Below are positions 6,736 through 16,635 of a stretch of DNA of 64,000 nt, piece by piece. The notes beneath the pieces were generated by a model, which was not told where the DNA came from, ran no database searches, and saw nothing but the letters and a program-made list of their open reading frames with translations. Numbering within the stretch: the first letter of the stretch is position 1; each line of letters starts with the position of its first letter. The DNA comes from Lachnospiraceae bacterium (GTDB lineage: Bacteria; Bacillota; Clostridia; Lachnospirales; Lachnospiraceae), in NCBI GenBank assembly GCA_017558145.1, contig JAFYWF010000063.1, forward strand, positions 1-64,000, written 5' to 3'. The position numbers and the translations under genes are program-made.

Positions 6736-9675
6736 ATGAAAAGTTTTTTTAACAGACATGAGGAAGAAATAGAAGAATTGCTGGAAGAAGAGGATGATCT
6801 TGATATTATTGATTTAGATGATACAGCAGAATGGTCCAGATTGGATATTGCAGAAGAACTGGCAAAACAGCAGGCGGAAAATCTAATGGAAGAAATTGGA
6901 GATGAACTGGCTATTATTGATGTAGTAGAAGATGATGTGGTAATTAAAAAGCCGGAACATAACGATGAAGACATAGAATATTTATCTTCTGATGATGAAG
7001 ACATGGAATACATAGTGGAAGCTGATGAAGAAGATGATATTGAGTATATGTCTGCTGATGAAGAAGATGGTATTGAGTATATGTCAGAAGAAGAGGACGA
7101 TGAGGAGGAATACGATGACGCTTCACCATTTGCATTTTTTGAAAATATAGGTGAATGGTTTAGAAGATGGACAGTATTGGATAAGGTGGTTGCGGCGACC
7201 GGAGTATTGGTTTTAGTAGTAGCTATTTTTACAGCAGTTGTTTATGCAGGAAATCGTGGCTTGAATAAACAGATAGAGGCTTTTGCCCCCATTGGTCAGC
7301 AGCTGGAGACTGTGGGAGTTGTAGGAAGTGACAAGCTTCTTGCGGTGGCAGATGCGAAAAAAGCAATGTTAGAAGCTATGCAGTTGGAAGCAGAGTTAAA
7401 CCAGGAGTATCAAGAAAATGAATTGTCTACAGAAGTAAAGGTCATTATGAAAATGACTTCTGTGCAAAAAGACTTGAAAATTAAATTTGTAAATAAGAAA
7501 TCAGGGAAGTTGGTAGGAAATATTCCTTTCGAGGTAGAAATTAAGGATTCAGAAAATAAGACCTATAGTAAAATAGATGAGGACAAAGATGGTATTATTT
7601 ATTTGACTAATATTGTACCTGGAAATTATCAAGTTTCTATGGTGGAGCTTGATGAATTGCAAGGATATAGTTTTAGCACTTCCGTAGAAAAAATAAAAGT
7701 AAAAGAAAATATTGCTTATGAAAAAATCGATGTCTCAGAAGAAATTAAAAATCAAAATGAAGTAGATGTTTCCAAAGAAGATACAGCGAAGAAAACAGAG
7801 ACAGAAGCTGTGTTAGCAGATACTGTAGAATGGGTGGAATCCAGCAAGAAAGAATCTAATTCTCAAGAGAGCTATACAAAGGTAGACAAAGCAACCATTG
7901 CAGAACCATCTTTAAGTGCATCTTTAAATTTTAACGTTGGTATTTTACGAATCATGCAACAAAGCATGTTAGGTATTGATAAGATTGCAACTATTGATGG
8001 GGAGGGATCCGATGAAACATCAAGTACTAATCCGGAAGAGGCGGCAAAACCCAAGGTTACTGCGGTAAGTTTGAATCAAAGTTCAGCCAGCTTAAATATT
8101 CAGGATACTTTGACATTAGAAGCAACAGTGACAGCAGAAGAAGGTGCTGATAAAACGGTAACTTGGAGTAGTAGTGCTCCGGAGGTGGCAAAGGTTGAAA
8201 ACGGAACTGTTACCGCTTTAGCAGACGGGACGGCAACCATTACAGCAAAGGCAGGAGGCGTTTCTGCGACCTGTATTGTTACGGTGAATAAAGCAACTGT
8301 ATCCGTAACTAGTGTTAGCTTAAATAAAAGTGAGTTGATATTAACAGAAGAGGCTACAGAAAAATTAACGGCAACGGTAGCACCGGAAAATGCATCAGAT
8401 GCTTCTGTTTCTTGGTCTTCTTCTGATGAAAAAGTGGCAACGGTAGATGGAGAAGGTAATGTTAAGGCGTTGAAAGAAGGAACAGCAACCATTACAGCAG
8501 TTACCAAGGATGGCAATTGCAAGGCTACCTGTGCCGTAACGGTAAAAGCAAAGGTGGCACAAACAACCATCACTCTTGATAAAACTTCAGTAACTTTAAA
8601 AACAGGCGAAACCCTTACCTTAAAAGCGACAGTGACACCAAGTGGAAAAACGGTAAGCTGGACGAGTTCTAATGAAACAAAAGCAACCGTTGACAGTAGC
8701 GGAAAGGTTACTGCAATCGCAGATGGTGAAGTAACGATTACAGCTACTGTGGATTCGAAAACAGCTACTTGCAAGATTACAATTTCTAAAGCCTATGATC
8801 CTAAAAAAGATACCACCAAAGCTTTAAAAGATAAAAGTGGTAATCAGATGTATAAATTAGAAAACGGCAAATATGTAGAGGCTAAAGTAGCTGATTATTA
8901 CAATGATAGTATTACCTTTTATAAAAAAGAAAAGGTATCTCAGTATATTTATACAGGATGGCAGAACTTGGATGGAAAAACTTATTATTTTGATAAAAAT
9001 GGTAATAAGGTGACTGGAGAACAGGTAATTCAAGGAGCAAAGTATAATTTTAATAGTGATGGCACCTTAAATACAGGTTCCGGAATTTTAGGAATTGATG
9101 TTTCAACCTGGAATGGTAATATTGATTGGAATAAGGTGAAAAACTCCGGTGTTTCTTATGTTATTATTCGTACCGGATTTAGAGGATCAACTCAGGGATC
9201 CTTGGTAGAAGATAACAGATTCAGACAAAATATCCAGGGAGCTACGAATGCTGGTTTAAAAGTAGGTGTATATTTCTTCAGTCAGGCTGTGAATGAGGTT
9301 GAGGCTGTGGAAGAAGCATCGATGGTTCTTGGCCAGGTAAAAGGCTACAAACTTACCTATCCGGTATTTATTGATGTGGAACCAAGTGGTGGGCGTGCAG
9401 ATAAGTTGTCCAGCGGAGAAAGAACCAAAGTAATCAATGCTTTTTGTCAAACGATTCAAAATGGTGGATTGAGAGCGGGAATATATGCCAACAAAACATG
9501 GCTTAGTCAGAAAATGAATGTAAGTGCATTAAGCGGCTACAAAATTTGGTTGGCACAATACAATAGTAAGGTTACTTACAGTGGCCGATATGATATGTGG
9601 CAATATTCAGATAAAGGAACAATCCCCGGAATTCCTGAAAAAGTGGATATGAATTTAAGCTATTTAAGTTACTAG
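6736..9675 (+). CDS. Membrane-anchored GH25 lysozyme with Ig-like repeats
   Basis: About 979 residues in order: a strikingly acidic cytoplasmic N-terminus (1-135, Glu/Asp repeats around IEYMS), one transmembrane helix (about 148-170), a SpaA/prealbumin-like strand domain (about 230-335), three bacterial Ig-like (Big_2) repeats (about 440-685), a wall-binding-repeat-like segment (GWQNLDGKTYYFDKNGNKV), and a C-terminal GH25 domain (about 787-979). GH25 landmarks are GIDVSTWNG, YPVFIDVEP with the acidic catalytic residues, and WLAQY. GH25 enzymes are N-acetylmuramidases. The enzyme is displayed on a tethered stalk rather than secreted. ATG 6736 with GGAGG is preferred over upstream TTG 6724. It precedes the rfb genes and resembles the lysozyme at 11860. 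Confidence 0.92.
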   Translation: MKSFFNRHEEEIEELLEEEDDLDIIDLDDTAEWSRLDIAEELAKQQAENLMEEIGDELAIIDVVEDDVVIKKPEHNDEDIEYLSSDDEDMEYIVEADEEDDIEYMSADEEDGIEYMSEEEDDEEEYDDASPFAFFENIGEWFRRWTVLDKVVAATGVLVLVVAIFTAVVYAGNRGLNKQIEAFAPIGQQLETVGVVGSDKLLAVADAKKAMLEAMQLEAELNQEYQENELSTEVKVIMKMTSVQKDLKIKFVNKKSGKLVGNIPFEVEIKDSENKTYSKIDEDKDGIIYLTNIVPGNYQVSMVELDELQGYSFSTSVEKIKVKENIAYEKIDVSEEIKNQNEVDVSKEDTAKKTETEAVLADTVEWVESSKKESNSQESYTKVDKATIAEPSLSASLNFNVGILRIMQQSMLGIDKIATIDGEGSDETSSTNPEEAAKPKVTAVSLNQSSASLNIQDTLTLEATVTAEEGADKTVTWSSSAPEVAKVENGTVTALADGTATITAKAGGVSATCIVTVNKATVSVTSVSLNKSELILTEEATEKLTATVAPENASDASVSWSSSDEKVATVDGEGNVKALKEGTATITAVTKDGNCKATCAVTVKAKVAQTTITLDKTSVTLKTGETLTLKATVTPSGKTVSWTSSNETKATVDSSGKVTAIADGEVTITATVDSKTATCKITISKAYDPKKDTTKALKDKSGNQMYKLENGKYVEAKVADYYNDSITFYKKEKVSQYIYTGWQNLDGKTYYFDKNGNKVTGEQVIQGAKYNFNSDGTLNTGSGILGIDVSTWNGNIDWNKVKNSGVSYVIIRTGFRGSTQGSLVEDNRFRQNIQGATNAGLKVGVYFFSQAVNEVEAVEEASMVLGQVKGYKLTYPVFIDVEPSGGRADKLSSGERTKVINAFCQTIQNGGLRAGIYANKTWLSQKMNVSALSGYKIWLAQYNSKVTYSGRYDMWQYSDKGTIPGIPEKVDMNLSYLSY

Positions 9676-9766
9676 AACTAATATTTCATATTGTTATTTA
9701 GCTATATTCAAACCTAAAAATATATGTTACAATTCAATTAATTATGAGAAATTGGAGGATTATGCC

Positions 9767-10852
9767 ATGAGAACTTATTTAGTAACAGGTGGAGCTGGAT
9801 TTATCGGATCCAACTACATTCATTATATGTTTAAGAAATATAACAACGACATCCGTATTATTAACGTAGATGTGCTTACCTATGCAGGTAACCTTGAAAA
9901 TTTAAAAGATTTAGAAGACAGAGATAACTATACTTTTGTAAGAGCAGATATCTGTGATAAAGAAGCTATCGCTAAAATTTTTGCAGAAAATGATATCGAC
10001 AGAGTTGTTCATTTTGCAGCAGAAAGTCATGTAGACAGAAGTATCAAAAACCCGGAAGTTTTCGTACAGACTAACGTACTTGGTACAGCAGTTATGCTTA
10101 ACTGTGCAAAAGCAGCTTGGGAACTTCCAGATGGAACTTTTAAAGAAGGTAAAAAATTCCTTCACGTTTCTACAGACGAAGTATATGGTTCTTTGCCAGA
10201 TGATGAAAATGCTTTCTTCTATGAAACAACACCATACGATCCACATAGCCCATACTCTGCAAGTAAAGCATCTTCAGATATGTTAGTAAAAGCTTATATG
10301 GATACTTATAAATTCCCAGCGAACATTACAAACTGTTCTAACAACTATGGACCATACCAGTTCCCTGAAAAGTTAATTCCACTTATCATTAACAATGCAT
10401 TACAGGGCAAAAAACTTCCTGTATACGGTGATGGTAAAAACGTTCGTGACTGGTTATATGTAGAAGATCATGCGAAAGCAATCGATATGGTTCAGGAACA
10501 GGGAAGATTATTTGAAACATACAACATTGGTGGTCATAACGAAAAACAGAACATCGAAATCATTAATATTATTATTGAAACATTACAGGAAATGTTACCA
10601 GAAGGTGACCCGAGAAAGACTCAAGTTTCTACAGACTTAATCACATATGTAGAAGACAGAAAAGGTCACGATAGACGTTACGCAATTGCTCCTGACAAGA
10701 TCAAAGCTGAAATCGGTTGGGAACCGGAAACCATGTTCAAAGAAGGTATCAAACTTACCATCAAATGGTTCTTTGAAAACGAAGACTGGATGAAAAACGT
10801 AACAAGTGGTGACTATCAGAAATACTACGAAGACATGTACAGTGGTAAATAA
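9767..10852 (+). CDS. rfbB: dTDP-glucose 4,6-dehydratase
   Basis: The second step of dTDP-L-rhamnose synthesis, converting dTDP-glucose to dTDP-4-keto-6-deoxyglucose with bound NAD+. The 361-residue protein starts with the Rossmann motif TGGAGFIGSNY, has HFAAESHVDRSI, STDEVYGSL (catalytic Asp/Glu) and the YSASKASSD Tyr-x3-Lys pair, all typical of RmlB. ATG 9767 is chosen because GGAGG lies 8 bases upstream. Codon use is as biased as in tuf, suggesting high expression. It heads the rhamnose gene set. Confidence 0.97.
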   Translation: MRTYLVTGGAGFIGSNYIHYMFKKYNNDIRIINVDVLTYAGNLENLKDLEDRDNYTFVRADICDKEAIAKIFAENDIDRVVHFAAESHVDRSIKNPEVFVQTNVLGTAVMLNCAKAAWELPDGTFKEGKKFLHVSTDEVYGSLPDDENAFFYETTPYDPHSPYSASKASSDMLVKAYMDTYKFPANITNCSNNYGPYQFPEKLIPLIINNALQGKKLPVYGDGKNVRDWLYVEDHAKAIDMVQEQGRLFETYNIGGHNEKQNIEIINIIIETLQEMLPEGDPRKTQVSTDLITYVEDRKGHDRRYAIAPDKIKAEIGWEPETMFKEGIKLTIKWFFENEDWMKNVTSGDYQKYYEDMYSGK

Positions 10853-10919
10853 AAATAGTAACAATAGATAACAGGCATATGCATTTACTGCAGATGCCGT
10901 GAGAAAGAGTTTGTAGTGC

Positions 10920-10964
10920 ATGCAAAAATCCCATTGCGTAGCAATTTAAGATGGATTTTTGCAT
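10920..10964. repeat. 12-bp inverted repeat between rfbB and rfbA
   Basis: ATGCAAAAATCC (10920-10931) pairs perfectly with GGATTTTTGCAT (10953-10964) around a 21-base loop that itself holds TTGC/GCAA. There is no U-tract after the stem. It could attenuate or stabilise the transcript between rfbB and rfbA. Confidence 0.5.
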
Positions 10965-11000
10965 CCTTACTATGAACGTAGTGAAAAGTGAGGAACCTCT

Positions 11001-11870
11001 ATGAAAGGTATTATTTTAGCCGGCGGAAGCGGCACTAGATTATATCCATTAACAAAAGCAATTTCAAAGCAGATTATGCCGGTTTATGACAAACCAATGA
11101 TTTACTATCCATTATCTACTTTGATGTTGGCTGGAATTCGTGAGATTTTAATTATCTCTACACCAAGAGATTTACCGGTTTTTGAAGATTTATTTGGTAC
11201 AGGAGAACAGCTTGGTTTGAAATTGAGCTATGCCATCCAGGAGGAACCAAGGGGACTTGCAGAAGCTTTTATTATCGGTGAAGAATTTATCGGTGATGAT
11301 AATGTTGCATTAGTTTTGGGTGATAATATTTTCTATGGACAGAGTTTCTCCAAACTTTTAAGAGAAGTAGCGTCTAGAGAAGAAGGCGCGACTATCTTTG
11401 GATATTACGTAAGAGATCCAAGAGAATATGGAGTAGTAGAATTTGATGAAAATGGAAAAGCTATTTCTATTGAAGAAAAACCAGCGAATCCAAAGAGTAA
11501 CTACGCAGTACCGGGACTTTATTTCTATGATAACGATGTTGTAGAAATTGCTAAAAATGTAAAACCATCTGCTCGTGGTGAAATTGAAATCACAGCAGTA
11601 AATAATGCATATCTTGAAAAAGGCAAACTTCGTGTAGAAACTATGGGACGTGGTTTTGCATGGTTAGATACGGGAAATCATGATTCCTTATTGGAAGCTG
11701 CTAACTTTGTAGAAGCATTCCAGAAGAGACAAGGATTGTACGTATCTTGTATCGAAGAAATTGCATACAAGAGAGGCTTCATTACAAAAGAACAGCTTTT
11801 GAAATTGGCAGAGCCTTTGATGAAGACAGAATATGGACAGTATTTAGTAGAGGTTGCGAATGGACTCTAA
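11001..11870 (+). CDS. rfbA: Glucose-1-phosphate thymidylyltransferase
   Basis: The first step of dTDP-L-rhamnose synthesis, joining glucose-1-phosphate and dTTP. At 289 residues it has the family's usual length. The nucleotide-binding signature [11 protein letters not shown] is at residues 8-18, with [27 protein letters not shown] and the catalytic [21 protein letters not shown] region intact. RBS GAGG precedes the ATG. The 3' end overlaps the next gene (GH25) by 11 bases in another frame. Confidence 0.97.
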   Translation: MKGIILAGGSGTRLYPLTKAISKQIMPVYDKPMIYYPLSTLMLAGIREILIISTPRDLPVFEDLFGTGEQLGLKLSYAIQEEPRGLAEAFIIGEEFIGDDNVALVLGDNIFYGQSFSKLLREVASREEGATIFGYYVRDPREYGVVEFDENGKAISIEEKPANPKSNYAVPGLYFYDNDVVEIAKNVKPSARGEIEITAVNNAYLEKGKLRVETMGRGFAWLDTGNHDSLLEAANFVEAFQKRQGLYVSCIEEIAYKRGFITKEQLLKLAEPLMKTEYGQYLVEVANGL

Positions 11871-13446
11871 GTTCTTGCGGGTGACTTTGCTGGTGTCTCT
11901 TTTGTTTATGTTTACTATTTTTTTTGTAGTATTGTACGCCAATGGTGTAGGGCCGGGACAAAAAGAAGAAGCAGTAGAAAATGTGGAAGAGACAAAAGAT
12001 GTTATTGTATCCGGTCAAATTGGAAATGACTTGTACGGCTGGATGGAGGATGAAAATTTCTTCGATAAGGCACAGGTTCAGGAAGTAGTGGAAGAAGGTG
12101 TTGTGAGACTTAATTTGATTGCTACTTCTGTGGAGAAAGATTTACGTGTTATGATAGCAGATCCGGAAGGAAAGCCGGTAGAAGGTCAATTTTTTAAGAT
12201 AACAGTCAACGAAAGAGATAAAGAAGAAAAAGACGAATACAAAGATTTGGATCGAGATGGTATCATTTATGTGGCTGATTTAAGTGCTGGTGATTATCAA
12301 GTGGTTTTGGAAGATCAGGCGGGGTTTGTAGTACCTGCCAGTCCATTGCCGGTGAAGGTAAAAGCCAGAGTGGAATATGTGGCCATTAATGATATATCTT
12401 GGATGATTAAAACAGAAGAAGAAGTGGATGCTATGGCTGAAGATGCCGGAAGAGTTATGGAGACTTCGGATTCTAATGAGCCAACCGATTTAAGAACTTC
12501 AGCAAACGCGAACTTAGGAATTGATGTTTCCAGATGGAATGAAGAAATCAATTGGAATAAGGTTAAGGATGCCGGTATTAAATATGCAATTATTCGTGCT
12601 GGATATCGTGGAAGTGTCAGCGGAACTTTGGTGGAAGATTGTTTTTTAAAAAAGAATGCAGAAGGTGCTACTGCAGCAGGGCTTCCGATAGGAATTTATT
12701 TCTTCACACAAGCGACGACAGAAGTGGAAGCGGTAGAAGAAGCCAGTATGGTAATTTCTTTGTGTAAGGATTACGATATTACATATCCTATTTTTATTGA
12801 TACGGAAGGTGCCGGTGGAGACGGAAGAGCAGATGAGCTGGATACTAAAACAAGGACAGCAATATGTCAGGCATTCTGTGAAACTATTCGAAGTGCCGGA
12901 TACCAGACAGGGATTTATGCAAGCAAAAATTGGTTCAATAACAACATTGACACCTCTGTTTTAAGTGATAATACTTACATTTGGCTTGCAGAGTATGGTG
13001 ATGGCGTAACTTATGATGGAAAATACCATATGTGGCAATATACATCATCAGGGCGAGTGTTGGGAATTGAAGGTCGAGTAGATTTGAACTTGAGCTTTAT
13101 AGAACCGGAAATGAAAAAAGATGTGAAATATGGAAGCGGACCAGAAGAGGAAAGTGATTTGAAATATGGAAACGCACCGGAAGGTGATGTAAAAGTGACT
13201 GATGCTAAAAAGACAGAAAATAGTTCTAATGTAGATAAGAAAAATACTTCTGTAAATGAGAATAAAACATCAGAAACTAAGAATATTGCTGAAAGCAATA
13301 AGTCCTCTGAGAATAAAAAAACATCTGCAAATAAAACAAATGATAACAAAAATCAGAATAAACAAGCTACAGATAAGGAACTTCAGAGCGAGGACCCGGG
13401 AAAGAGGACGAATAAGGATGGTACCGGAGAATCTGTAGAAAATTAA
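11860..13446 (+). CDS. Membrane-anchored GH25 lysozyme, second copy
   Basis: About 528 residues: a single N-terminal transmembrane helix (residues 7-28), a SpaA-like strand domain (about 85-185), a GH25 muramidase domain (about 215-410; [28 protein letters not shown]), then a low-complexity Lys/Asn/Ser/Thr tail to the C-terminus. It shares the strand-domain plus GH25 plan with the large lysozyme at 6736 but lacks the Ig-like repeats and acidic head. The start (ATG 11860, TAGAGG six bases before) lies inside rfbA, so its translation is coupled to rhamnose synthesis, which argues for a role in attaching or remodelling wall polymer. Confidence 0.9.
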   Translation: MDSKFLRVTLLVSLLFMFTIFFVVLYANGVGPGQKEEAVENVEETKDVIVSGQIGNDLYGWMEDENFFDKAQVQEVVEEGVVRLNLIATSVEKDLRVMIADPEGKPVEGQFFKITVNERDKEEKDEYKDLDRDGIIYVADLSAGDYQVVLEDQAGFVVPASPLPVKVKARVEYVAINDISWMIKTEEEVDAMAEDAGRVMETSDSNEPTDLRTSANANLGIDVSRWNEEINWNKVKDAGIKYAIIRAGYRGSVSGTLVEDCFLKKNAEGATAAGLPIGIYFFTQATTEVEAVEEASMVISLCKDYDITYPIFIDTEGAGGDGRADELDTKTRTAICQAFCETIRSAGYQTGIYASKNWFNNNIDTSVLSDNTYIWLAEYGDGVTYDGKYHMWQYTSSGRVLGIEGRVDLNLSFIEPEMKKDVKYGSGPEEESDLKYGNAPEGDVKVTDAKKTENSSNVDKKNTSVNENKTSETKNIAESNKSSENKKTSANKTNDNKNQNKQATDKELQSEDPGKRTNKDGTGESVEN

Positions 13447-13547
13447 AGATTAGTATTAATTTTGAAATGTAGAATATAATACTAAAATTAGTGAATTGAT
13501 AAAATGATTTTGAAATTAGAAATATAAAATAAAAAGGAAACAAGAAA

Positions 13548-14099
13548 ATGGGTAAAATAACAGTTGAAACATGCCATATTGAAGGTTTAAAAGTAATTAC
13601 ACCACAGGTTTTTGGAGATGCCAGAGGTTATTTCATGGAAACCTATAACTATAATGATTACAAGGAAGCAGGAATTCCTGAAGTATTTGTCCAGGATAAT
13701 CAGTCTGCGTCTAAAAAAGGTGTGCTTCGTGGACTTCATTTCCAGAAAAACTTTCCACAGGACAAATTGGTTCGTGTGGTAAGCGGAGAAGTATTTGACG
13801 TGGCCGTAGATTTGAGAAAAGATTCTCCTACTTTTGGCCAGTGGTATGGAGTTGTTTTGAGTGCAGAAAATAAGAAACAGTTCTTTATTCCTAAGAATTT
13901 TGCACATGGATTTGTTGTTTTATCCGATTATGCGGAATTTGCATATAAATGTACTGACTTCTATCATCCGGATGATGAAGGCGGTTTATTATGGAATGAT
14001 CCGGAGATCGGAATTGAATGGCCAATTTCAGAGGATATGGAATTAACCTTATCTGAAAAAGATACAAAATGGCCAGGAATTGCTTCTTTTGGAAAGTAG
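13548..14099 (+). CDS. rfbC: dTDP-4-dehydrorhamnose 3,5-epimerase
   Basis: The third step of dTDP-L-rhamnose synthesis. This 183-residue cupin has the RmlC landmarks FGDARGYFMETYN, QDNQSASKKGVLRGLHFQ (with the catalytic His), VFDVAVDLRKDSPTFG and the FAHGFVVLSD block. RBS AAAGGA precedes ATG. The fourth enzyme, RfbD reductase, is not found in this window and must be encoded elsewhere, if present. Confidence 0.96.
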   Translation: MGKITVETCHIEGLKVITPQVFGDARGYFMETYNYNDYKEAGIPEVFVQDNQSASKKGVLRGLHFQKNFPQDKLVRVVSGEVFDVAVDLRKDSPTFGQWYGVVLSAENKKQFFIPKNFAHGFVVLSDYAEFAYKCTDFYHPDDEGGLLWNDPEIGIEWPISEDMELTLSEKDTKWPGIASFGK

Positions 14100-14109
14100 G
14101 GAGAACACT

Positions 14110-15105
14110 ATGAAGCAAAAGAAATTTACCTTAACAAAATTTCAAGGGATTACATTATTTACAGTTGCCATGTTAATCATGGCAGCTGTTATTGTGTTTT
14201 ATCGCAACCCTTTAGCAAACCCTGCAGAAGAGACAATAAAAAAAGCAATAGCTTGTGCTTTAATCCTTGTCAGTATTTTAGTATTTGCGAAATGGTACGA
14301 TAAATTTACACAGCTTCCGGTAGAACTTTTTCAGAGCAGACATTTGATTTGGAAACTTGCAAAAAATGACTTTAAGAAACGTTATGCAGGATCTTACTTA
14401 GGTGCTGTTTGGGCTATGGTACAGCCGGTCGTTACGGTAGTAATGTACTATATTGTATTTGAAGTCATTATGGGAAGTGGAAGACCTATGGCAAATGATG
14501 AAATTCCATATGTGTTGTTCTTAACAGCAGGTTTGGTGCCATGGTTTTATTTTAATGAATCTCTTCAAAACGGAACCAACTCCATGTTGGAATACAATTA
14601 TTTAGTAAAAAAAGTAGTATTTAAAATTAGTATTTTACCGATCATTAAAATTATTGCAGCTACTTTTATTCATGTATTTTTTGCAACCATTCTTTTAGTG
14701 ATTGCAGCAATTTACGGATATTTTCCAAGTATTTATACCATTCAGCTTGTATATTACAGTTTTTGCATGTTTATTTTGGTATTAGGTATGTGTTATACAA
14801 CCTGTGCAGTTATGGTATTTTTTAAAGACTTGGGCCAAATTATTAATATTGCTTTACAGATTGGTATGTGGGCTACCCCAATTCTTTGGGATATTAATAG
14901 CATTGGACCAAAAGCACAAATGCTGGTTAAAATTAATCCATTAGTTTACATTGTAAATGGGTACAGAAGTACGATTTTTGAGAAAACATGGTTCTTTGAA
15001 GATTTTTACTCTACCATGTATTTTTGGATCTTTACGGTAGTAATTTTTGGTATTGGTGCTTTGGTATTTAAACGTTTGAAAGTACATTTTGCTGACGTTT
15101 TATAA
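14110..15105 (+). CDS. ABC-2 polysaccharide export permease (Wzm/TagG-like)
   Basis: A 331-residue integral membrane protein. The C-terminal 260 residues form the ABC-2 export domain with the signature FKKRYAGSYLGAVWAMVQPVVTVVMYYIVFEVIMG and about six helices, ending in VNGYRSTIF, typical of lipid-linked polysaccharide exporters. Unusually, two extra N-terminal helices (about residues 15-35 and 45-63) precede it. The start at 14110 has GGGAGA nearby and lies 10 bases after rfbC. The partner ATPase is the next gene. Confidence 0.92.
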   Translation: MKQKKFTLTKFQGITLFTVAMLIMAAVIVFYRNPLANPAEETIKKAIACALILVSILVFAKWYDKFTQLPVELFQSRHLIWKLAKNDFKKRYAGSYLGAVWAMVQPVVTVVMYYIVFEVIMGSGRPMANDEIPYVLFLTAGLVPWFYFNESLQNGTNSMLEYNYLVKKVVFKISILPIIKIIAATFIHVFFATILLVIAAIYGYFPSIYTIQLVYYSFCMFILVLGMCYTTCAVMVFFKDLGQIINIALQIGMWATPILWDINSIGPKAQMLVKINPLVYIVNGYRSTIFEKTWFFEDFYSTMYFWIFTVVIFGIGALVFKRLKVHFADVL

Positions 15106-15135
15106 GGCCGGCAATTTTGAAAAGATATTTATCAA

Positions 15136-15154
15136 GGTATAAAAGTTTTATACC
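15136..15154. promoter_or_regulatory. Perfect palindrome between permease and ATPase genes
   Basis: GGTATAAAA and TTTTATACC flank a single central base. A 9-bp arm with almost no loop suits a protein-binding site better than an RNA hairpin. No regulator can be assigned. Confidence 0.4.
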
Positions 15155-15174
15155 GAAAGGAATACAAACAAATT

Positions 15175-16533
15175 ATGGAAGAAAGACAACTTGCAATCAG
15201 TGCAGAACAGATTACAAAAGTTTATAAATTATATGACAAACCATCAGACCGTTTAAAAGAGGCCTTAGGTTTAAAACGTGGTCAGCTTCATAAAGAGCAT
15301 TACGCTCTAAAAGGTGTGGATTTATCCATTTACAAAGGAGAAACCGTAGGGATTATTGGTACCAATGGTTCCGGTAAATCTACAATTTTAAAAATTATTA
15401 CGGGTGTATTAAATCCAACAGGTGGGAATTTAAAAGTAAATGGTAGAATTTCAGCTCTTTTGGAACTGGGTGCCGGTTTTAATATGGAATATAACGGTAT
15501 TGAAAATATTTATTTAAACGGAACCATGATGGGATTTTCAGAAAAAGAAATTGATGCTAAGTTGCAGAATATTTTGGATTTTGCAGATATTGGTGATTTC
15601 GTTTATCAGCCATGTAAAACATATTCCAGTGGTATGTTTGTTCGTTTGGCTTTCGCGGTAGCAATCAACATTGAGCCTGAGATTTTAATTGTAGATGAAG
15701 CCCTTTCTGTAGGGGACGTATTCTTCCAGGCAAAATGTTATCATAAATTTGAAGAGTTTAAACAAATGGGTAAAACCATTCTTTTCGTAAGTCATGACTT
15801 AAGTAGTATTGCAAAATATTGTGACAGAGTTGTTCTTTTAAACAAAGGAACAAAGCTGGGCGAAGGTACTCCAAAAGAAATGATAGATGCGTATAAGCAG
15901 GTATTGGTTGGACAATATGAAATTCCGGATGAAGAAGAATCTTTATTGCAGGATGAAGAATTAAATGATTTAGCTGCCAAAAGTGCGGATGGAAAAGTGG
16001 TAAAAGCAACGAAAGATTCTGCTGGTGGAAAGGGTAGCTCTAAATCCGGCGGAGAAAAGAAGCTTTCTGCAGAAGTATTGGGTATTAATGAAAAAGCCTT
16101 AGAATATGGAACCAAAGATGGGGAAATCACTGAGTTTTATGTAACAGATAAAAAAGGAACAAAAACCAGTGCTATTATCAAAGGGGAAGAATTTACCCTT
16201 CATATGAAGGTGAAATTTAACAACCCAATACCGGCACCAATTTTTGCTTTTACCTTAAAAGATAAACATGGAACAGAAATTACAGGAACCAATTCTATGA
16301 TTGAAAAAGCTTTCTTAGATTCTGTAAAAGCAGGAGATGAAAAGGAAGTTACCTTTACCCAGAATATAGATTTACAGGGAGGAGAATATTTAATTTCTCT
16401 TGGTGTTACAGGGTACGAAGGAGATAAGTTCCAGGTATACCATAGATTATATGATGTGTTAAATCTTACTGTTGTATCAGATAAAAATACGGTAGGCTAC
16501 TACGATATGAATTCAAAAGTAGTCGTGAAATAG
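15175..16533 (+). CDS. ABC export ATPase with C-terminal glycan-binding domain (Wzt/TagH-like)
   Basis: A 452-residue ATPase partner of the permease. Residues 1-235 carry Walker A GTNGSGKST (about 62-70), the YSSGMFVRLAFA signature (about 150-161), Walker B LIVDEALSVGD (about 170-180) and the switch His in FVSHD. After a Lys/Ser-rich linker, residues about 300-452 form a beta-sandwich resembling the Wzt C-terminal carbohydrate-binding domain, which in Gram-negative systems recognises the modified end of the finished chain before export. The adjacent methyltransferase/kinase-like gene is the obvious candidate for making that end. Confidence 0.92.
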   Translation: MEERQLAISAEQITKVYKLYDKPSDRLKEALGLKRGQLHKEHYALKGVDLSIYKGETVGIIGTNGSGKSTILKIITGVLNPTGGNLKVNGRISALLELGAGFNMEYNGIENIYLNGTMMGFSEKEIDAKLQNILDFADIGDFVYQPCKTYSSGMFVRLAFAVAINIEPEILIVDEALSVGDVFFQAKCYHKFEEFKQMGKTILFVSHDLSSIAKYCDRVVLLNKGTKLGEGTPKEMIDAYKQVLVGQYEIPDEEESLLQDEELNDLAAKSADGKVVKATKDSAGGKGSSKSGGEKKLSAEVLGINEKALEYGTKDGEITEFYVTDKKGTKTSAIIKGEEFTLHMKVKFNNPIPAPIFAFTLKDKHGTEITGTNSMIEKAFLDSVKAGDEKEVTFTQNIDLQGGEYLISLGVTGYEGDKFQVYHRLYDVLNLTVVSDKNTVGYYDMNSKVVVK

Positions 16534-16635
16534 AATTCGAAAAAGATAAAATATGGATGTAAATTCATATAAAACAAAAGAAGCGTTGTTGTTTTGAATC
16601 CCGGGACAACAAAGGAAAGGAAACAAAGTAATCTT

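Noticed and set aside
6960-7110. Short tandem DNA repeats rich in GATGAAGAAGA
   Set aside because: They encode the acidic head of the GH25 protein in frame, so this is coding low complexity rather than a separate element.
8100-8774. Long open frame of 224 codons on the minus strand
   Set aside because: It lies entirely antisense to the Ig-like repeats of the GH25 protein; its Val/Thr/Ala/Ser-rich translation simply mirrors that repeat composition, and there is no ribosome site.
8053-8790. Possible CRISPR or satellite array
   Set aside because: The periodicity is at protein level (three Ig-like repeats of about 80 residues) and the DNA copies are diverged; there are no short identical repeats with unique spacers.
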